From contig JBIIJN010000013.1 in the NCBI GenBank assembly GCA_044233745.1, positions 1 through 48,325 of the forward strand: DNA of 48,325 nucleotides. Direction: 5' to 3'. Shown here in pieces: positions 24,880 to 34,330 of this stretch. Made by a program: the position numbers and the translations under genes. Position 1 is the first letter of the stretch, and every line of letters begins with the position of its first letter. This stretch comes from UBA6165 sp044233745 (lineage in GTDB: Bacteria; Bacteroidota; Bacteroidia; Flavobacteriales_D; Crocinitomicaceae). Under the pieces are notes generated by a model, which saw only the letters and a program-made list of their open reading frames with translations, did no database searches and was not told the DNA's origin.

Positions 24880-25344
24880 TTACAATCCGAAGGGAAGTGG
24901 AAGCAAATCCAAAGCATTTTTGAATTTCAATACTTGTCTGTTTTTCCCCACCAACAACAATTCAAAACCAGTTCCTTGTCGTTGAATGGACTCAGCAATT
25001 ACTTGTCGGCATGCACCACAAGGAGGAACAGGAGTGCCCTCTGCCAATAATTCACCAGCACCATAAACCACTAATTTCATGATTTTTAAACCAGGATATT
25101 GTGAACCTGCATAAAACAAAGCTGTTCGTTCGGCACAAAGACCTGAGGGAAAAGCGATATTTTCTTGATTGCTGCCCAAAACAAATTCGCCATTTTCCAA
25201 TAGCAACGCTGCACCTACATGAAAAGAAGAATATTTGGCGTATGCCGATTGAGATATTTGAATAGCCGCTTCTACCAATTGAACTTCATCTGAGCTCAAT
25301 AAATCCCAATCAGATATTTTGTCAAACTGAATAAGGATTTCCAT
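24880..25344 (-). CDS. cdd: Cytidine deaminase
   Basis: A 154-residue homotetrameric-type cytidine deaminase that converts cytidine or deoxycytidine to the uridine form in pyrimidine salvage. The zinc and proton-shuttle motifs are present: CAERTALF (Cys ligand and catalytic Glu) and PCGACRQ (two Cys ligands). It is on the same strand as porV, 53 bases away. A porV-cdd neighbourhood is common in Flavobacteriales, although no functional link is apparent. Confidence 0.95.
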   Translation of the reverse strand: MEILIQFDKISDWDLLSSDEVQLVEAAIQISQSAYAKYSSFHVGAALLLENGEFVLGSNQENIAFPSGLCAERTALFYAGSQYPGLKIMKLVVYGAGELLAEGTPVPPCGACRQVIAESIQRQGTGFELLLVGKNRQVLKFKNALDLLPLPFGL

Positions 25345-25397
25345 ATTTTGATGATTTCAAAAATAAAACAAAGTACTAGAGAAGCGTCACACTTGTA

Positions 25398-26675
25398 TTA
25401 GTCTTCGATTTTGTCACGTTTACGGCTATTGTTGTCAATCACAATACTCAAAGAAAATCTGAGCGTGTTAGCCAAAGGATTTTGTTGAACAAGTGATGCA
25501 ATATACGACAAGTCAATACCCAATTTGCTGTATTTTAAGCCAATACCAAAGGTCAAATAACGTCTATTTCCTTTTGAATAATGCTCATGAAAATACCCTG
25601 CGCGAACGGCAATTGTTTTGTTATAAACATACTCTGTGCCGATACCAAAATTGATTTCGCGCAACTCTTCTCCAAAGCGACTGCCTTTTTTTACCTGAAC
25701 CTCACCGTTTTCAATAACTGGATTGTTATCAGCACCAATCAATGGTCTTCCTGGCGCATCATAAAACGACTGAAATATGCCAGCAATCACAGCCACATTA
25801 TTGTCCATACCAACGCTGTAAGAAGAATTGTTAGGGCCATTTACGCGTATTGGCGGTGTTGGAACCAATAATTTATTGAAGTCAACACCTAAAGTAAAGC
25901 GGTTGTATTCGTCTAAATCCAATGAAAGCGCCGAACCGAATCTCAAATTGGCCGGCAAAAAGTCGCGCGGACCTTGAGCATTTGTGTAGCTCACTTTGTT
26001 TCCGATATTCGACAAAACAACACCTATACCCAATAGAGCTCGATTACCAAAAACACGCAACTCATCATCAAAATAGCTGAAAGAAACATCAGCGGCACCA
26101 GCTGTGGCAGGACGTGTATTAGCACCAGCTACTAGCGTTCCACCAGTAAGATTAGAGAAAACGAATTTACCATTCATTCCCAAAGCCATTTTATCGCTCA
26201 ATTTCAAGGCATAACCCACCATTGTTTCAAATTCGGAAGGAACAAAGTCTCTGATTTTATTCGCTGAGGCATCTGTAAAAGTAATTTGACCCAAAGAGAA
26301 ATAACGCAAGGATGCAGTAACCGCCTGACGGTCATTGATTTTATAAAAACCCGTTACAAAAGACAAGTGCATATCTTGAGCAATGGCACGCAACCATGGG
26401 GAATAAGAAGTAGAAAAACCCATTTTCTCTTTTGCAAAAGCCAATTTCGAAGTGTTCCAATAAATAGAATACATATCAGCACTTGTAGCAGCACCTATCT
26501 CACCCATACCACCAGCTCTTGAATCTGGATTGATTAATAAAAATGGTACAGCAGTAGTGATGGTATTCAATTGAACATCGCGTGCAACTTGCTCTTGATT
26601 TGGGTTACCTCCTTGAGCAAACACGCCAATGGATGTTGCAGACAAAGAAATGAAAAACAAAAACTTAGGTGTCAT
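25398..26675 (-). CDS. porV: T9SS outer-membrane shuttle protein PorV
   Basis: A 425-residue outer-membrane beta-barrel of the FadL-like PorV (LptO) family, which takes T9SS cargo from the secretion pore to the PorU sortase. The signal peptide ends near GVFAQ. The N-terminus after it (NTITTAVPFLLINPDSRAGGMGEIGAATSAD) is the characteristic PorV start, followed by the conserved WNTSKLAFA and FSTSYSPWL segments. It is between porU and cdd, all on one strand, 51 bases from porU, so they are one transcript. The C-terminal strand pattern (FGIGLKYSKLGIDLSYIA, LRFSLSIVI) fits a barrel. Confidence 0.93.
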   Translation of the reverse strand: MTPKFLFFISLSATSIGVFAQGGNPNQEQVARDVQLNTITTAVPFLLINPDSRAGGMGEIGAATSADMYSIYWNTSKLAFAKEKMGFSTSYSPWLRAIAQDMHLSFVTGFYKINDRQAVTASLRYFSLGQITFTDASANKIRDFVPSEFETMVGYALKLSDKMALGMNGKFVFSNLTGGTLVAGANTRPATAGAADVSFSYFDDELRVFGNRALLGIGVVLSNIGNKVSYTNAQGPRDFLPANLRFGSALSLDLDEYNRFTLGVDFNKLLVPTPPIRVNGPNNSSYSVGMDNNVAVIAGIFQSFYDAPGRPLIGADNNPVIENGEVQVKKGSRFGEELREINFGIGTEYVYNKTIAVRAGYFHEHYSKGNRRYLTFGIGLKYSKLGIDLSYIASLVQQNPLANTLRFSLSIVIDNNSRKRDKIED

Positions 26676-26726
26676 ATAATTGTGAGTTATTATAAAGCTT
26701 GCAAAAATAGTTAATTAATTGGTTTT

Positions 26727-29700
26727 TTAACGGAGCAACACGAGCTTTTCAATTTTTTCTGCCTGATCTCCGTTTGCAGAATTCACCGAAACCCTGTAAA
26801 CATAAGTGCCGCGTGCCAATTGGTCGCCGAAATCATCACGACCGTCCCATGCAATTCCCGGTGTTCTAAAACCGCAATTCGTCATGTTCTGATTGATGGT
26901 TTTCACCAATTTTCCGCTAATCGTAAATATCTGAATTTGAACCTCTAAATCGGTGCCCGGTTGGTTGTGTTCAAAGAAAAACTCCGTATAAGTTGTGAAA
27001 GGATTGGGGTAATTCAATACATGATTCAAATCCATATCTGCACTTTCAACCACAATAAATTCCAATACCGTTTCCGAACTATTGTTGTTTACGTCCCATA
27101 CTTTAAAGGTTAAGGTGTGCGGACCTGGCGCAAGTTTTGGCATCTGAAACCGCACCATACCACTTTGATAGGTATCTAAATCAGCAGCATAATAATCGTT
27201 GAGCACGATAGGCTGACTGGTATTGTTGTCCAAAATCAAAGTGATGTCGTGTCCAATGCCATTTCCGACTGCATTGATTCCATTTTCATCAAATAATTTA
27301 GCAAAGAAAATAGGGGTCTCGTTGGTCATTCCACCGCTTACAAAATTCGGTGAGTTCAGATATAAGGTAACATCTGGACCTTGAGAATCAGCGAGGCCAT
27401 TTGGATCTACTCCGCCCACAATAAACCGGGTATCGGCAGCAGCACAATCGGTACTTTGATTGTAAAAGAACAAACTCATTTTGCCATTTCCAAAACTATA
27501 ATCAATGTCTTTTGGAACAACAAACTCAAAGTTAAATTGACCATTCGTAACTGTCGATTTTCCTTTAAACACGATATTTCGCTGCAATTCAAAAGGCAAA
27601 ACTGGTGAATTGGGGTCTTGACCAAGTGTTTGATTTTGCTTAGGTTTATCAAAAATGGTTGGAATAACAATGCCATTTAAGCCAGAAAGCACGTTTCCAT
27701 TATCATCCTCCAAATGTCCTACAACACGCACCTTACTCAAAGATTTCATGGTGTCTTGTACCAAGGCTGGGTCAAAACCATTGATAGAATCCACCACTAT
27801 ATTGTACGATTGTGCCGGCAAATTCAAGCGCAGCATAGGGTCACCCAACAGCATAAAAGCACGTCGATTCACATCATTGCCCGATGTATTCATAGTGCCC
27901 TGAATAATTTCCCCCATGGTAATTGGCCGGTTCTGTGCATCTCTGAGGAAAGCATTTTCATAGAAACGCATACCCACAACAGAATTTACATTGATAAAAA
28001 CAGCTCGCGTGGTGGTCATCATAGCGACTGCCCCACCGGTGGGTGACAAATACATGATTTCACCAGCAGAAACACGAGCAAAATCATCAAATCTTGTAAA
28101 TTCACAAGTTGCAGAAACAAAAAGCATCAATTTGTTGATGTTATTCCATACTTCTATTTGAGGTATAGTGATTATACGTTCATAGGCGAGGCCCGTTTCG
28201 CCCCCGTGCCCCACATAATTCATAATCAAATTACCGCGTTCAATCCTTGAATCTACAATTGGTGAAACACTTGGATAGCGCTGCCCGCCAGCAGTTGTTA
28301 CCTGATTGTAGGCATCCAAATAAATTTTTTCAGAATTAAATTCAGGGAAAAGCGGACCGTAGTAATTGACATAACTCTCGTGATCCAAAACAAACTGCCC
28401 CATATCTTCGTCATCCGCAATGTGTGTTATCACCAATTGCCAGTCTCCCCTATTGGATTCATTAGTCGTACTGCAAGCCAAACCTTGGTTAGAGGTAAAA
28501 TGGGGTGAACCAAAATTCTTGTAATGCTCAATTTTATCAACAAGCAATTTGGCGTGCGCAGGGGTTGAAGCGATAATTCTACCCACACCCATATCCATAC
28601 CATCTGCTCCATTGAAACCTTCATCATTGTCCAACAAAACAAAAAATCCATCACTGGTAATTGATGACGTATAACTTTCCGAATTATCTGTTTGGTACGT
28701 TGCAATCATGTTGTTGTTGCCTTCGCTTCTGCCTTCGAGCGGGTCGTAAGAGCCATCGCCAAAAAGACAAAGATTCAAGGGTGGATTTACACCTGGCGTT
28801 TGATTGGCTCTGTCGTAAAACATTTTAGCAAACCAACGAATGGCAACAGGATCTTGCATGCCGCATGAAAACTCGTTATAAACATGCTGAACATCAACCA
28901 CATGCACCGTCCACCCATCAGCACGATGCAAATCTGCTAGTCGATTGGCCTGTTGCATAAAATCTTTGTGCGACACGATTAAATAATCTGCAGCAGGCAA
29001 TGCATGCAAATTTTGATTCTGCACGGCACCTTTAAAATTTGGGCTTAAGGCAGATGCGTTGGTAAATGCCACAAATTGACGCTGATTGTCGGCGGCAAAT
29101 TGAAACGAAGCTTGATTGCCAGAAGCTGTAAAATTCACAGAGGCTGGACTAGTTGAATTGGTCACTTCCCAAATATTCAGTGCAGCAACCGCTCCAGAAA
29201 GATTTACCGTAGCAATATTTCCCGCACCTACAGATTGCCTATCGCGAATAATATACTGTCCGCCAGTGTATTGCAAACTTCTTCGATAATTAATTTCTAT
29301 TTTATCTAAAAAAACTTTCACCGAAGGATTGATTCTATCTAATCGCATGAGAATAGATAAATTGGGTGCAGACAGCACATGATTCGTGGTTATTGAGGTG
29401 TAATTCAACCCCAATCCCAAGGTGGCCTCTTGACTGGCTACTGAAGCGTTATTCAGAAAAACCCTCAAAAAACTTCCACTACTATTGCCAGAACGCGCAT
29501 AAACTGTTCTCAACTCAATAGGCTCAGCAATTTGAAGACCCGCTAAATTAAAATTAAACTGATGTTCCAATACAAAATCAAAAAGTTCACCATACCAACG
29601 TTTGCCACTTGGCACAAGCGAACCATTGTCTAATCTATACTTGATTTCGTCTTTCTCATAATGCACAATTTGATCTGTTCCGCTAACCACGTGCGTGGCA

Positions 29701-30641
29701 GGTTGACCACTCAAATCTGCTTGAGAGACACGTTGCGGTGTTTTATTGGGATCGATACAAATGAAATAATAGCTTTCCGTATTGTAAATATTTTTAATGT
29801 GAGTAAGTCTGCTCCCTGCATAGCGTACCTCTTCTGGACCATTGGCATAAAAGAGAATCAAATCGCCAGCATCAAATGAACCGTCTTGGTCTCCCGTGAT
29901 GTGAATTCGATTATTCACCAAATCATCAGGTCTAGATACATTGTTGTTTTCAGGCAACATACCCATAGCATTTCCAAAAATGTGGATGTGGTTTGGATTG
30001 AGTCCGGAAGTGTTGATGCCATTCGAATTTAAAAAAGCGTGGTCAATGCGATAAACACCCGAAGAAGGAATCGCTATGCGGTACCAATTTCCCGAAGCCA
30101 TGGACGAATTGGTGATGAATTTTAATGGCGCTGCAACTTGCACCCGAGGTGAAAATGTGGCTGAAAACACAACGCGCTTCACACGTTTCAATTGACCATT
30201 TTCCTTTATATAAGGTATGAGCTCTATTCCCAAATAATCTTTTCCTCGATCAGATGACGTTCTAAAGGTATAAGTCAGCGTTTCAGGAAAGGCCAAACCA
30301 TTTGTTTCCATGAAATTGACATCAAACGACGATGCCGTTGTAGTTTCAAGACTCACAATGCTTAATTTCACATCAAACTTGTTCCAATTTTTCTCATATT
30401 TCTTGAATATGTGGATTGGGTTTCCGAATTGATCCCATTCAAAAGGCAAGGCTGGAATTTCGATGTCTTGACCAAACAAACTTGCTGTTATGGAATTTCC
30501 CGACCAGTTCAAATTGATTTCAATCTGTTCGGTTTGTGTCTTGGCGCTGCATGGAAAACACAAGGAGAAAACCAATACGAAACAACCAGCTATTACATTT
30601 GTCGAATTCCTTTGAAGGGCTTTTATCAAAATATGATTCAT
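26727..30641 (-). CDS. porU: T9SS C-terminal signal peptidase/sortase PorU
   Basis: A 1304-residue gingipain-like (peptidase C25) protein that removes the sorting domain of T9SS cargo and attaches it to the cell surface. ATG 30641 begins a signal peptide (ending near CSAKTQ). A long N-terminal beta region leads to the C25 domain (about residues 560-930), with LCLFGDGSYDP, MNYVGHGGE (catalytic His near 812) and FVSATCEF (catalytic Cys near 846). The C-terminal ~95 residues look like a sorting domain themselves (YPNPFTTYTEFFFEHNQ to KLVLLR), as in PorU. It forms one unit with porV and cdd, divergent from gldJ. Both catalytic residues are intact. Confidence 0.93.
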   Translation of the reverse strand: MNHILIKALQRNSTNVIAGCFVLVFSLCFPCSAKTQTEQIEINLNWSGNSITASLFGQDIEIPALPFEWDQFGNPIHIFKKYEKNWNKFDVKLSIVSLETTTASSFDVNFMETNGLAFPETLTYTFRTSSDRGKDYLGIELIPYIKENGQLKRVKRVVFSATFSPRVQVAAPLKFITNSSMASGNWYRIAIPSSGVYRIDHAFLNSNGINTSGLNPNHIHIFGNAMGMLPENNNVSRPDDLVNNRIHITGDQDGSFDAGDLILFYANGPEEVRYAGSRLTHIKNIYNTESYYFICIDPNKTPQRVSQADLSGQPATHVVSGTDQIVHYEKDEIKYRLDNGSLVPSGKRWYGELFDFVLEHQFNFNLAGLQIAEPIELRTVYARSGNSSGSFLRVFLNNASVASQEATLGLGLNYTSITTNHVLSAPNLSILMRLDRINPSVKVFLDKIEINYRRSLQYTGGQYIIRDRQSVGAGNIATVNLSGAVAALNIWEVTNSTSPASVNFTASGNQASFQFAADNQRQFVAFTNASALSPNFKGAVQNQNLHALPAADYLIVSHKDFMQQANRLADLHRADGWTVHVVDVQHVYNEFSCGMQDPVAIRWFAKMFYDRANQTPGVNPPLNLCLFGDGSYDPLEGRSEGNNNMIATYQTDNSESYTSSITSDGFFVLLDNDEGFNGADGMDMGVGRIIASTPAHAKLLVDKIEHYKNFGSPHFTSNQGLACSTTNESNRGDWQLVITHIADDEDMGQFVLDHESYVNYYGPLFPEFNSEKIYLDAYNQVTTAGGQRYPSVSPIVDSRIERGNLIMNYVGHGGETGLAYERIITIPQIEVWNNINKLMLFVSATCEFTRFDDFARVSAGEIMYLSPTGGAVAMMTTTRAVFINVNSVVGMRFYENAFLRDAQNRPITMGEIIQGTMNTSGNDVNRRAFMLLGDPMLRLNLPAQSYNIVVDSINGFDPALVQDTMKSLSKVRVVGHLEDDNGNVLSGLNGIVIPTIFDKPKQNQTLGQDPNSPVLPFELQRNIVFKGKSTVTNGQFNFEFVVPKDIDYSFGNGKMSLFFYNQSTDCAAADTRFIVGGVDPNGLADSQGPDVTLYLNSPNFVSGGMTNETPIFFAKLFDENGINAVGNGIGHDITLILDNNTSQPIVLNDYYAADLDTYQSGMVRFQMPKLAPGPHTLTFKVWDVNNNSSETVLEFIVVESADMDLNHVLNYPNPFTTYTEFFFEHNQPGTDLEVQIQIFTISGKLVKTINQNMTNCGFRTPGIAWDGRDDFGDQLARGTYVYRVSVNSANGDQAEKIEKLVLLR

Positions 30642-31090
30642 AGGTGCAAAGAAAATTAGATTTCATTAAATAGTCTGAGGAAAAACGAGCCTTTTTTTAA
30701 TTTATTGCCAAGAAATTCATTTAATTTCATGAATAGACCAAAAAACCAGCATTACATCCAAGGTAAAACTATACAAATCAAAAATGCATTTTTCTCGATG
30801 AACATTCAAAGTGAAACCAAACAACCAAGAAACAGATGCATAAATTGGACTGCTGAAAAACAATAATTCACATGAGTTCAATGTCAGGACGTTTTCAGAA
30901 TTTCATGATGAATCAATTTGATGCAGTTCATGTCATTTCTTAAAAAACTTCGCTCAAATGCAAGGAATGAAAAGTTTACTTCAGAACAATATCTCGTCTA
31001 TCGATTTAAAAAAAATGTAACCATTCCAATGATGTTTCGTTATTGTTGTATATTTGCGGTTGATTTATCACAAACAAAAGGTATAGAATC
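30642..31090. other. Intergenic region between porU and gldJ
   Basis: About 450 AT-rich bases between the divergent porU and gldJ genes. No open frame or RNA gene could be supported. The gldJ promoter box is at 31049-31056. No matching box was found for porU. Confidence 0.5.
31049..31056 (+). promoter_or_regulatory. -7 box of gldJ
   Basis: TATATTTG matches TANNTTTG, 34 bases before ATG 31091. No exact TTG at the usual distance upstream. Confidence 0.5.
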
Positions 31091-33169
31091 ATGAAGAACC
31101 TTAGGTTTTTAGCGCTGGTTTCACTAGGAACAGCATTCATTTTTTCGGCTTGTAAGAGCAAGGAATCGTCCAACACTACGGGTTGGGAGTACAACAATCA
31201 AAACAATGGTGGCTTTCAAAAAGTGCCTTATTTCGAACAAGAAGCCGGTCCAGGACTCATTCTTATCGAAGGTGGTACTTTTACCATGGGCCGCACAGAG
31301 CAAGATGTTATGTTCGATTGGAACAATGTACCAAGAAGAGTAACTGTATCGTCTTTTTACATGGATCAGTTTGAAATCACGAATTTCAATTGGTTGGAAT
31401 ATTTGTACTGGATTAAAAGAACGTACAAAAGTTACCCAATGATTTACAAAAATGCGCTTCCAGACACAAACGTTTGGAGATCGCCGCTTGGTTTCAATGA
31501 GAAACATGTAGAATACTATCTCCGTCAACCAGCCTATAGAGATTACCCAGTGGTTGGTGTAACTTGGTTGCAAGCCAATGATTTTTGTAATTGGAGAACA
31601 GACCGCGTGAACGAGTTAATCTTGATCGAAGAAGGAATTTTGAAAGAAAATCCTTACCAAGATGATGATCCGTTCACTACGGAATCGTATATGGTTGGTC
31701 AGTATGACGCTGGTGGTGCTGTTCCACTTCGCGACTATGACCCAGACAACAAAGGGCCAAAGAAACGTGGTAAAGGAAAATATGGCGATCGTTTGGTGAG
31801 AATGGAAGATGGTATTTTATTGCCAAGATTCCGCTTGCCTACTGAAGCTGAGTGGGAATTTGCTTACTATGGATTGATTGGTAACATGACCAATCCTGAA
31901 GTAATTTCTGACAGAAGAACTTATCCTTGGAATGGTCACTGGGTACGTCAAGATGATGCCTCTTTTAGTGGAGATATTCGCGCCAACTTTATGAGAGGTC
32001 GTGGTGACTATATGGGTGTTGCTGGTCATTTGAACGATAATGCCGATGTTACAGCTCCGGTTGACTCCTATTGGCCAAATGATTATGGCTTATACAATAT
32101 GGCTGGTAACGTATCTGAATGGGTTTTGGATGTTTACCGTCCACTATCTTCTGAAGATTTTGATGATTTCCGTCCATTTAGAGGTAACGTGTTCAAAACA
32201 AAAGTATTGAACAATGCTGGTATGATTGATACCAAAAATACACAAGTAGAATTTGATGTACACGGTTTGAAACAATATGTGAATGAATTTGAACGCGTTC
32301 GCTTTCAGAGAATTAGTGCAGCACAACATGATCCAGATGATGCTAGAATTCCACCTCACATGAGCGTACAAAATGCATCAAACCATAGAGTTACAGCACC
32401 TACTGCGAACGGACAAGAAGTTGTGAATGCATTCGCGCCAGACCAATTCTATATTTCAAGCGGTAAAAAGAAAGATGAAGTTGAATTAGAGATTTTACGT
32501 CGTGTGAATCAATGGTTAGATTCAGCAATTTCTTTGAAAAACTTGAAATATGATGTTGAAGCATCTATGATAATTACTGAAGAAATTCTTGCTAATATTT
32601 TCGATGAGGAACTTCGTGAGGGTCCAGATACGGAATATGCCTTTGAAATCATTTCAATGTTGCGTGATGGTTTTGCAGATTATGTTGTGAATACGCCAGG
32701 TCGTTTGAAGTGGAGAAATGAAGTAGAAGAAGAAAATATCGGGCGCTTGAATTATCGTCGTGCTGACTATATCGACTACAAAGATGGCGATATTGAAAGT
32801 TCCATCTACTATGACAACAACGACCGTAAAAACGATATCAACATGGCCAATCGCGACCCGAACTTGGTGATGTATCAAAATCAATATGAAGAATTTGACT
32901 TACAAGGTAATCCAATTGCTCCATTTGCAAATAGAACATCTTGGCCGACTACCTTGGTTTCTGATAAGTCAAGAGTTTACAAAGGTGGTGCGTGGAATGA
33001 CCGAGCTTATTGGGTTTCAGGTGGTGCACGTAGATTCTTAGACGAAGACAAGGCGCTAAGCAGTTTAGGTTTCCGCTGTGCGATGGACCGCGTGGGTAGT
33101 CCTACTGGACTTGGCAATCCGCGACAAGCCAACAACAAAACTTCTGGAAAAAAGAAGAAGAAAAAATAA
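31091..33169 (+). CDS. gldJ: Gliding motility lipoprotein GldJ (T9SS-associated)
   Basis: A 692-residue lipoprotein (signal ending FIFSACKSK, Cys21) with a formylglycine-generating-enzyme-like fold. Diagnostic stretches are TTGWEYNNQNNGGFQKVPY, then LIEGGTFTMGRTEQDVMFDWNN, AGNVSEWVLDVYRP and the final GGAWNDRAYWVSGGARRFL with SSLGFRCAM. The TGWxYN..GGFQ lead and the lack of the GldK-type start favour GldJ over GldK. GldJ stabilises other gliding/T9SS proteins and is needed for movement in Flavobacterium. Between the two halves of the fold there is a long insertion (about residues 360-600) with acidic/aromatic segments. The C-terminus is very Lys-rich (KKKKKK). Location next to porU/porV supports the call. 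An intrinsic terminator follows. Confidence 0.87.
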   Translation: MKNLRFLALVSLGTAFIFSACKSKESSNTTGWEYNNQNNGGFQKVPYFEQEAGPGLILIEGGTFTMGRTEQDVMFDWNNVPRRVTVSSFYMDQFEITNFNWLEYLYWIKRTYKSYPMIYKNALPDTNVWRSPLGFNEKHVEYYLRQPAYRDYPVVGVTWLQANDFCNWRTDRVNELILIEEGILKENPYQDDDPFTTESYMVGQYDAGGAVPLRDYDPDNKGPKKRGKGKYGDRLVRMEDGILLPRFRLPTEAEWEFAYYGLIGNMTNPEVISDRRTYPWNGHWVRQDDASFSGDIRANFMRGRGDYMGVAGHLNDNADVTAPVDSYWPNDYGLYNMAGNVSEWVLDVYRPLSSEDFDDFRPFRGNVFKTKVLNNAGMIDTKNTQVEFDVHGLKQYVNEFERVRFQRISAAQHDPDDARIPPHMSVQNASNHRVTAPTANGQEVVNAFAPDQFYISSGKKKDEVELEILRRVNQWLDSAISLKNLKYDVEASMIITEEILANIFDEELREGPDTEYAFEIISMLRDGFADYVVNTPGRLKWRNEVEEENIGRLNYRRADYIDYKDGDIESSIYYDNNDRKNDINMANRDPNLVMYQNQYEEFDLQGNPIAPFANRTSWPTTLVSDKSRVYKGGAWNDRAYWVSGGARRFLDEDKALSSLGFRCAMDRVGSPTGLGNPRQANNKTSGKKKKKK

Positions 33170-33177
33170 TTATTCTG

Positions 33178-33206
33178 AAAAGCAGCTTTAGGGCTGCTTT
33201 TTTTTT
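33178..33206 (+). terminator. Terminator of gldJ
   Basis: Perfect arms (33180-33186, AAGCAGC, with 33193-33199, GCTGCTT) around a 6-base loop, followed by a T run ending at 33206. It starts within about ten bases of the gldJ stop. Confidence 0.88.
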
Positions 33207-33245
33207 GCTTGTAACTTTTGACAGTTCTTAATTGTTTTAGGAAAA

Positions 33246-33692
33246 ATGAATCACATGCAATCGAGACATACAATACAATTGATTATAATACTCGGAAGTA
33301 CACTCCTACTGTCATTCCGCTGCCAAAACGATTATGCCGATAACAGCGTAACAACAATTGAAGGCGTTCTGGTTGATGAATTGAACAATCCTCTACCCAA
33401 CTTCGACTTGTATCTGGGTAAAGAAAGACTGGGTGAAACACCCGAAGCATACAACAACCAGCGTTTAATTAAAACTGATAATACGGGGAGATTCAGTTTC
33501 TTAACTCCAAGGCCCGTTAATAGCAACGTTGGCATGAATGATCAATATCATATGCTAAAATTTTTAGATACCTCGTGGCATGCGCAACAGAAGGTTGGTT
33601 GGGATACATTTACGGCTCCCTATATTGTTCTTCCAATAACCAATGAATTCAATACAATCGAAGTCGGAACGGTAATATTGTTTCAACCATGA
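33246..33692 (+). CDS. Putative exported protein with a beta-sandwich (CarboxypepD_reg-like) domain
   Basis: A 148-residue protein with an N-terminal hydrophobic signal (IQLIIILGSTLLLSFRC) that may be a lipoprotein signal, although Arg before the Cys is unusual. The following sequence (TIEGVLVDELNNPLPNFDLYLGKE, later DNTGRFSFL) has the G.V.D..G.P....V typical of carboxypeptidase-regulatory-like beta-sandwiches. ATG 33246 and 33255 are both possible. It overlaps the next gene by four bases (ATGA), so both are cotranscribed. Function unknown; probably envelope-located. Confidence 0.62.
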   Translation: MNHMQSRHTIQLIIILGSTLLLSFRCQNDYADNSVTTIEGVLVDELNNPLPNFDLYLGKERLGETPEAYNNQRLIKTDNTGRFSFLTPRPVNSNVGMNDQYHMLKFLDTSWHAQQKVGWDTFTAPYIVLPITNEFNTIEVGTVILFQP

Positions 33693-34278
33693 AAAATGTC
33701 ACATTAGTTGTACTCGCATTGCTTTTCACTTGCTGCCTGTCCGCGCAAAATATGGCTGCCAATGCTCCACTACTCGGCGTACATGCAAACACCTTTTTCT
33801 TTATGGGAAAAAACCATCACGCCAAAGACCTACAAACCACACCAGGATTTTCTATTTCATCGCGCTTTGATTTTTTCAGATTTGGCATCAATTTTCAATT
33901 TGGCAACAACCGCATGAATATCCAAGAAGATGCTGTTTTATTCACAAATTGGACACAGGTACAAAACAATATTTATGCGCTGTATTTAGGATACAATCTA
34001 TTTGAGGAATTGGACTTGTTGGAACCGCGCATATCATTTGGTCAAATTAACACACGTTATGCTCATTCCTTCAAAACCAATCAACGTTTTCTTGGTACAG
34101 GTATAAAATATGCGCGATGTGTCTCTAAACGGGGACTTTTTATTTCCGCCTCCGCAGATTTTTTTTCAATATCAGCCAAAACATCGATGCACCTCAAGCG
34201 TATAAACAATTTATGAATCAAAAACGAGGTGTGAAACTGAATCTAGGAATAGAATACCGTCTTTTTAAAAACCGTTGA
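33689..34278 (+). CDS. Small outer-membrane barrel-like protein, apparently frameshifted in a T8 run
   Basis: An exported protein with a signal peptide (MKNVTLVVLALLFTCCLSAQ). The remainder has alternating strand-like segments (FSISSRFDFFRFGINFQFG, NNIYALYLGYNLFE), like a small outer-membrane barrel. As it stands the frame ends at 34216 with a tail of unlike composition (HLKRINNL). Adding one base in the T8 run at 34159-34166 opens a frame to 34278 that reads NISQNIDAPQAYKQF and ends VKLNLGIEYRLFKNR, a typical barrel end. It is therefore broken by a real frameshift or a base error, or it uses slippage. Function unknown. Confidence 0.6.
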
Positions 34279-34330
34279 TGCACAAGCTATTTTGGCAAGA
34301 ATTTTGACTAACAAACTAAAATTGAGTACC

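Noticed and set aside
27381..27608. Plus-strand open frames inside porU
   Set aside because: All lie within the single 1304-residue PorU frame and show no family pattern.
30715..30734. ATTCAT...ATGAAT inverted repeat in the porU-gldJ gap
   Set aside because: Six-base arms of AT-rich sequence are expected by chance here, and no protein candidate or promoter element is aligned with it.
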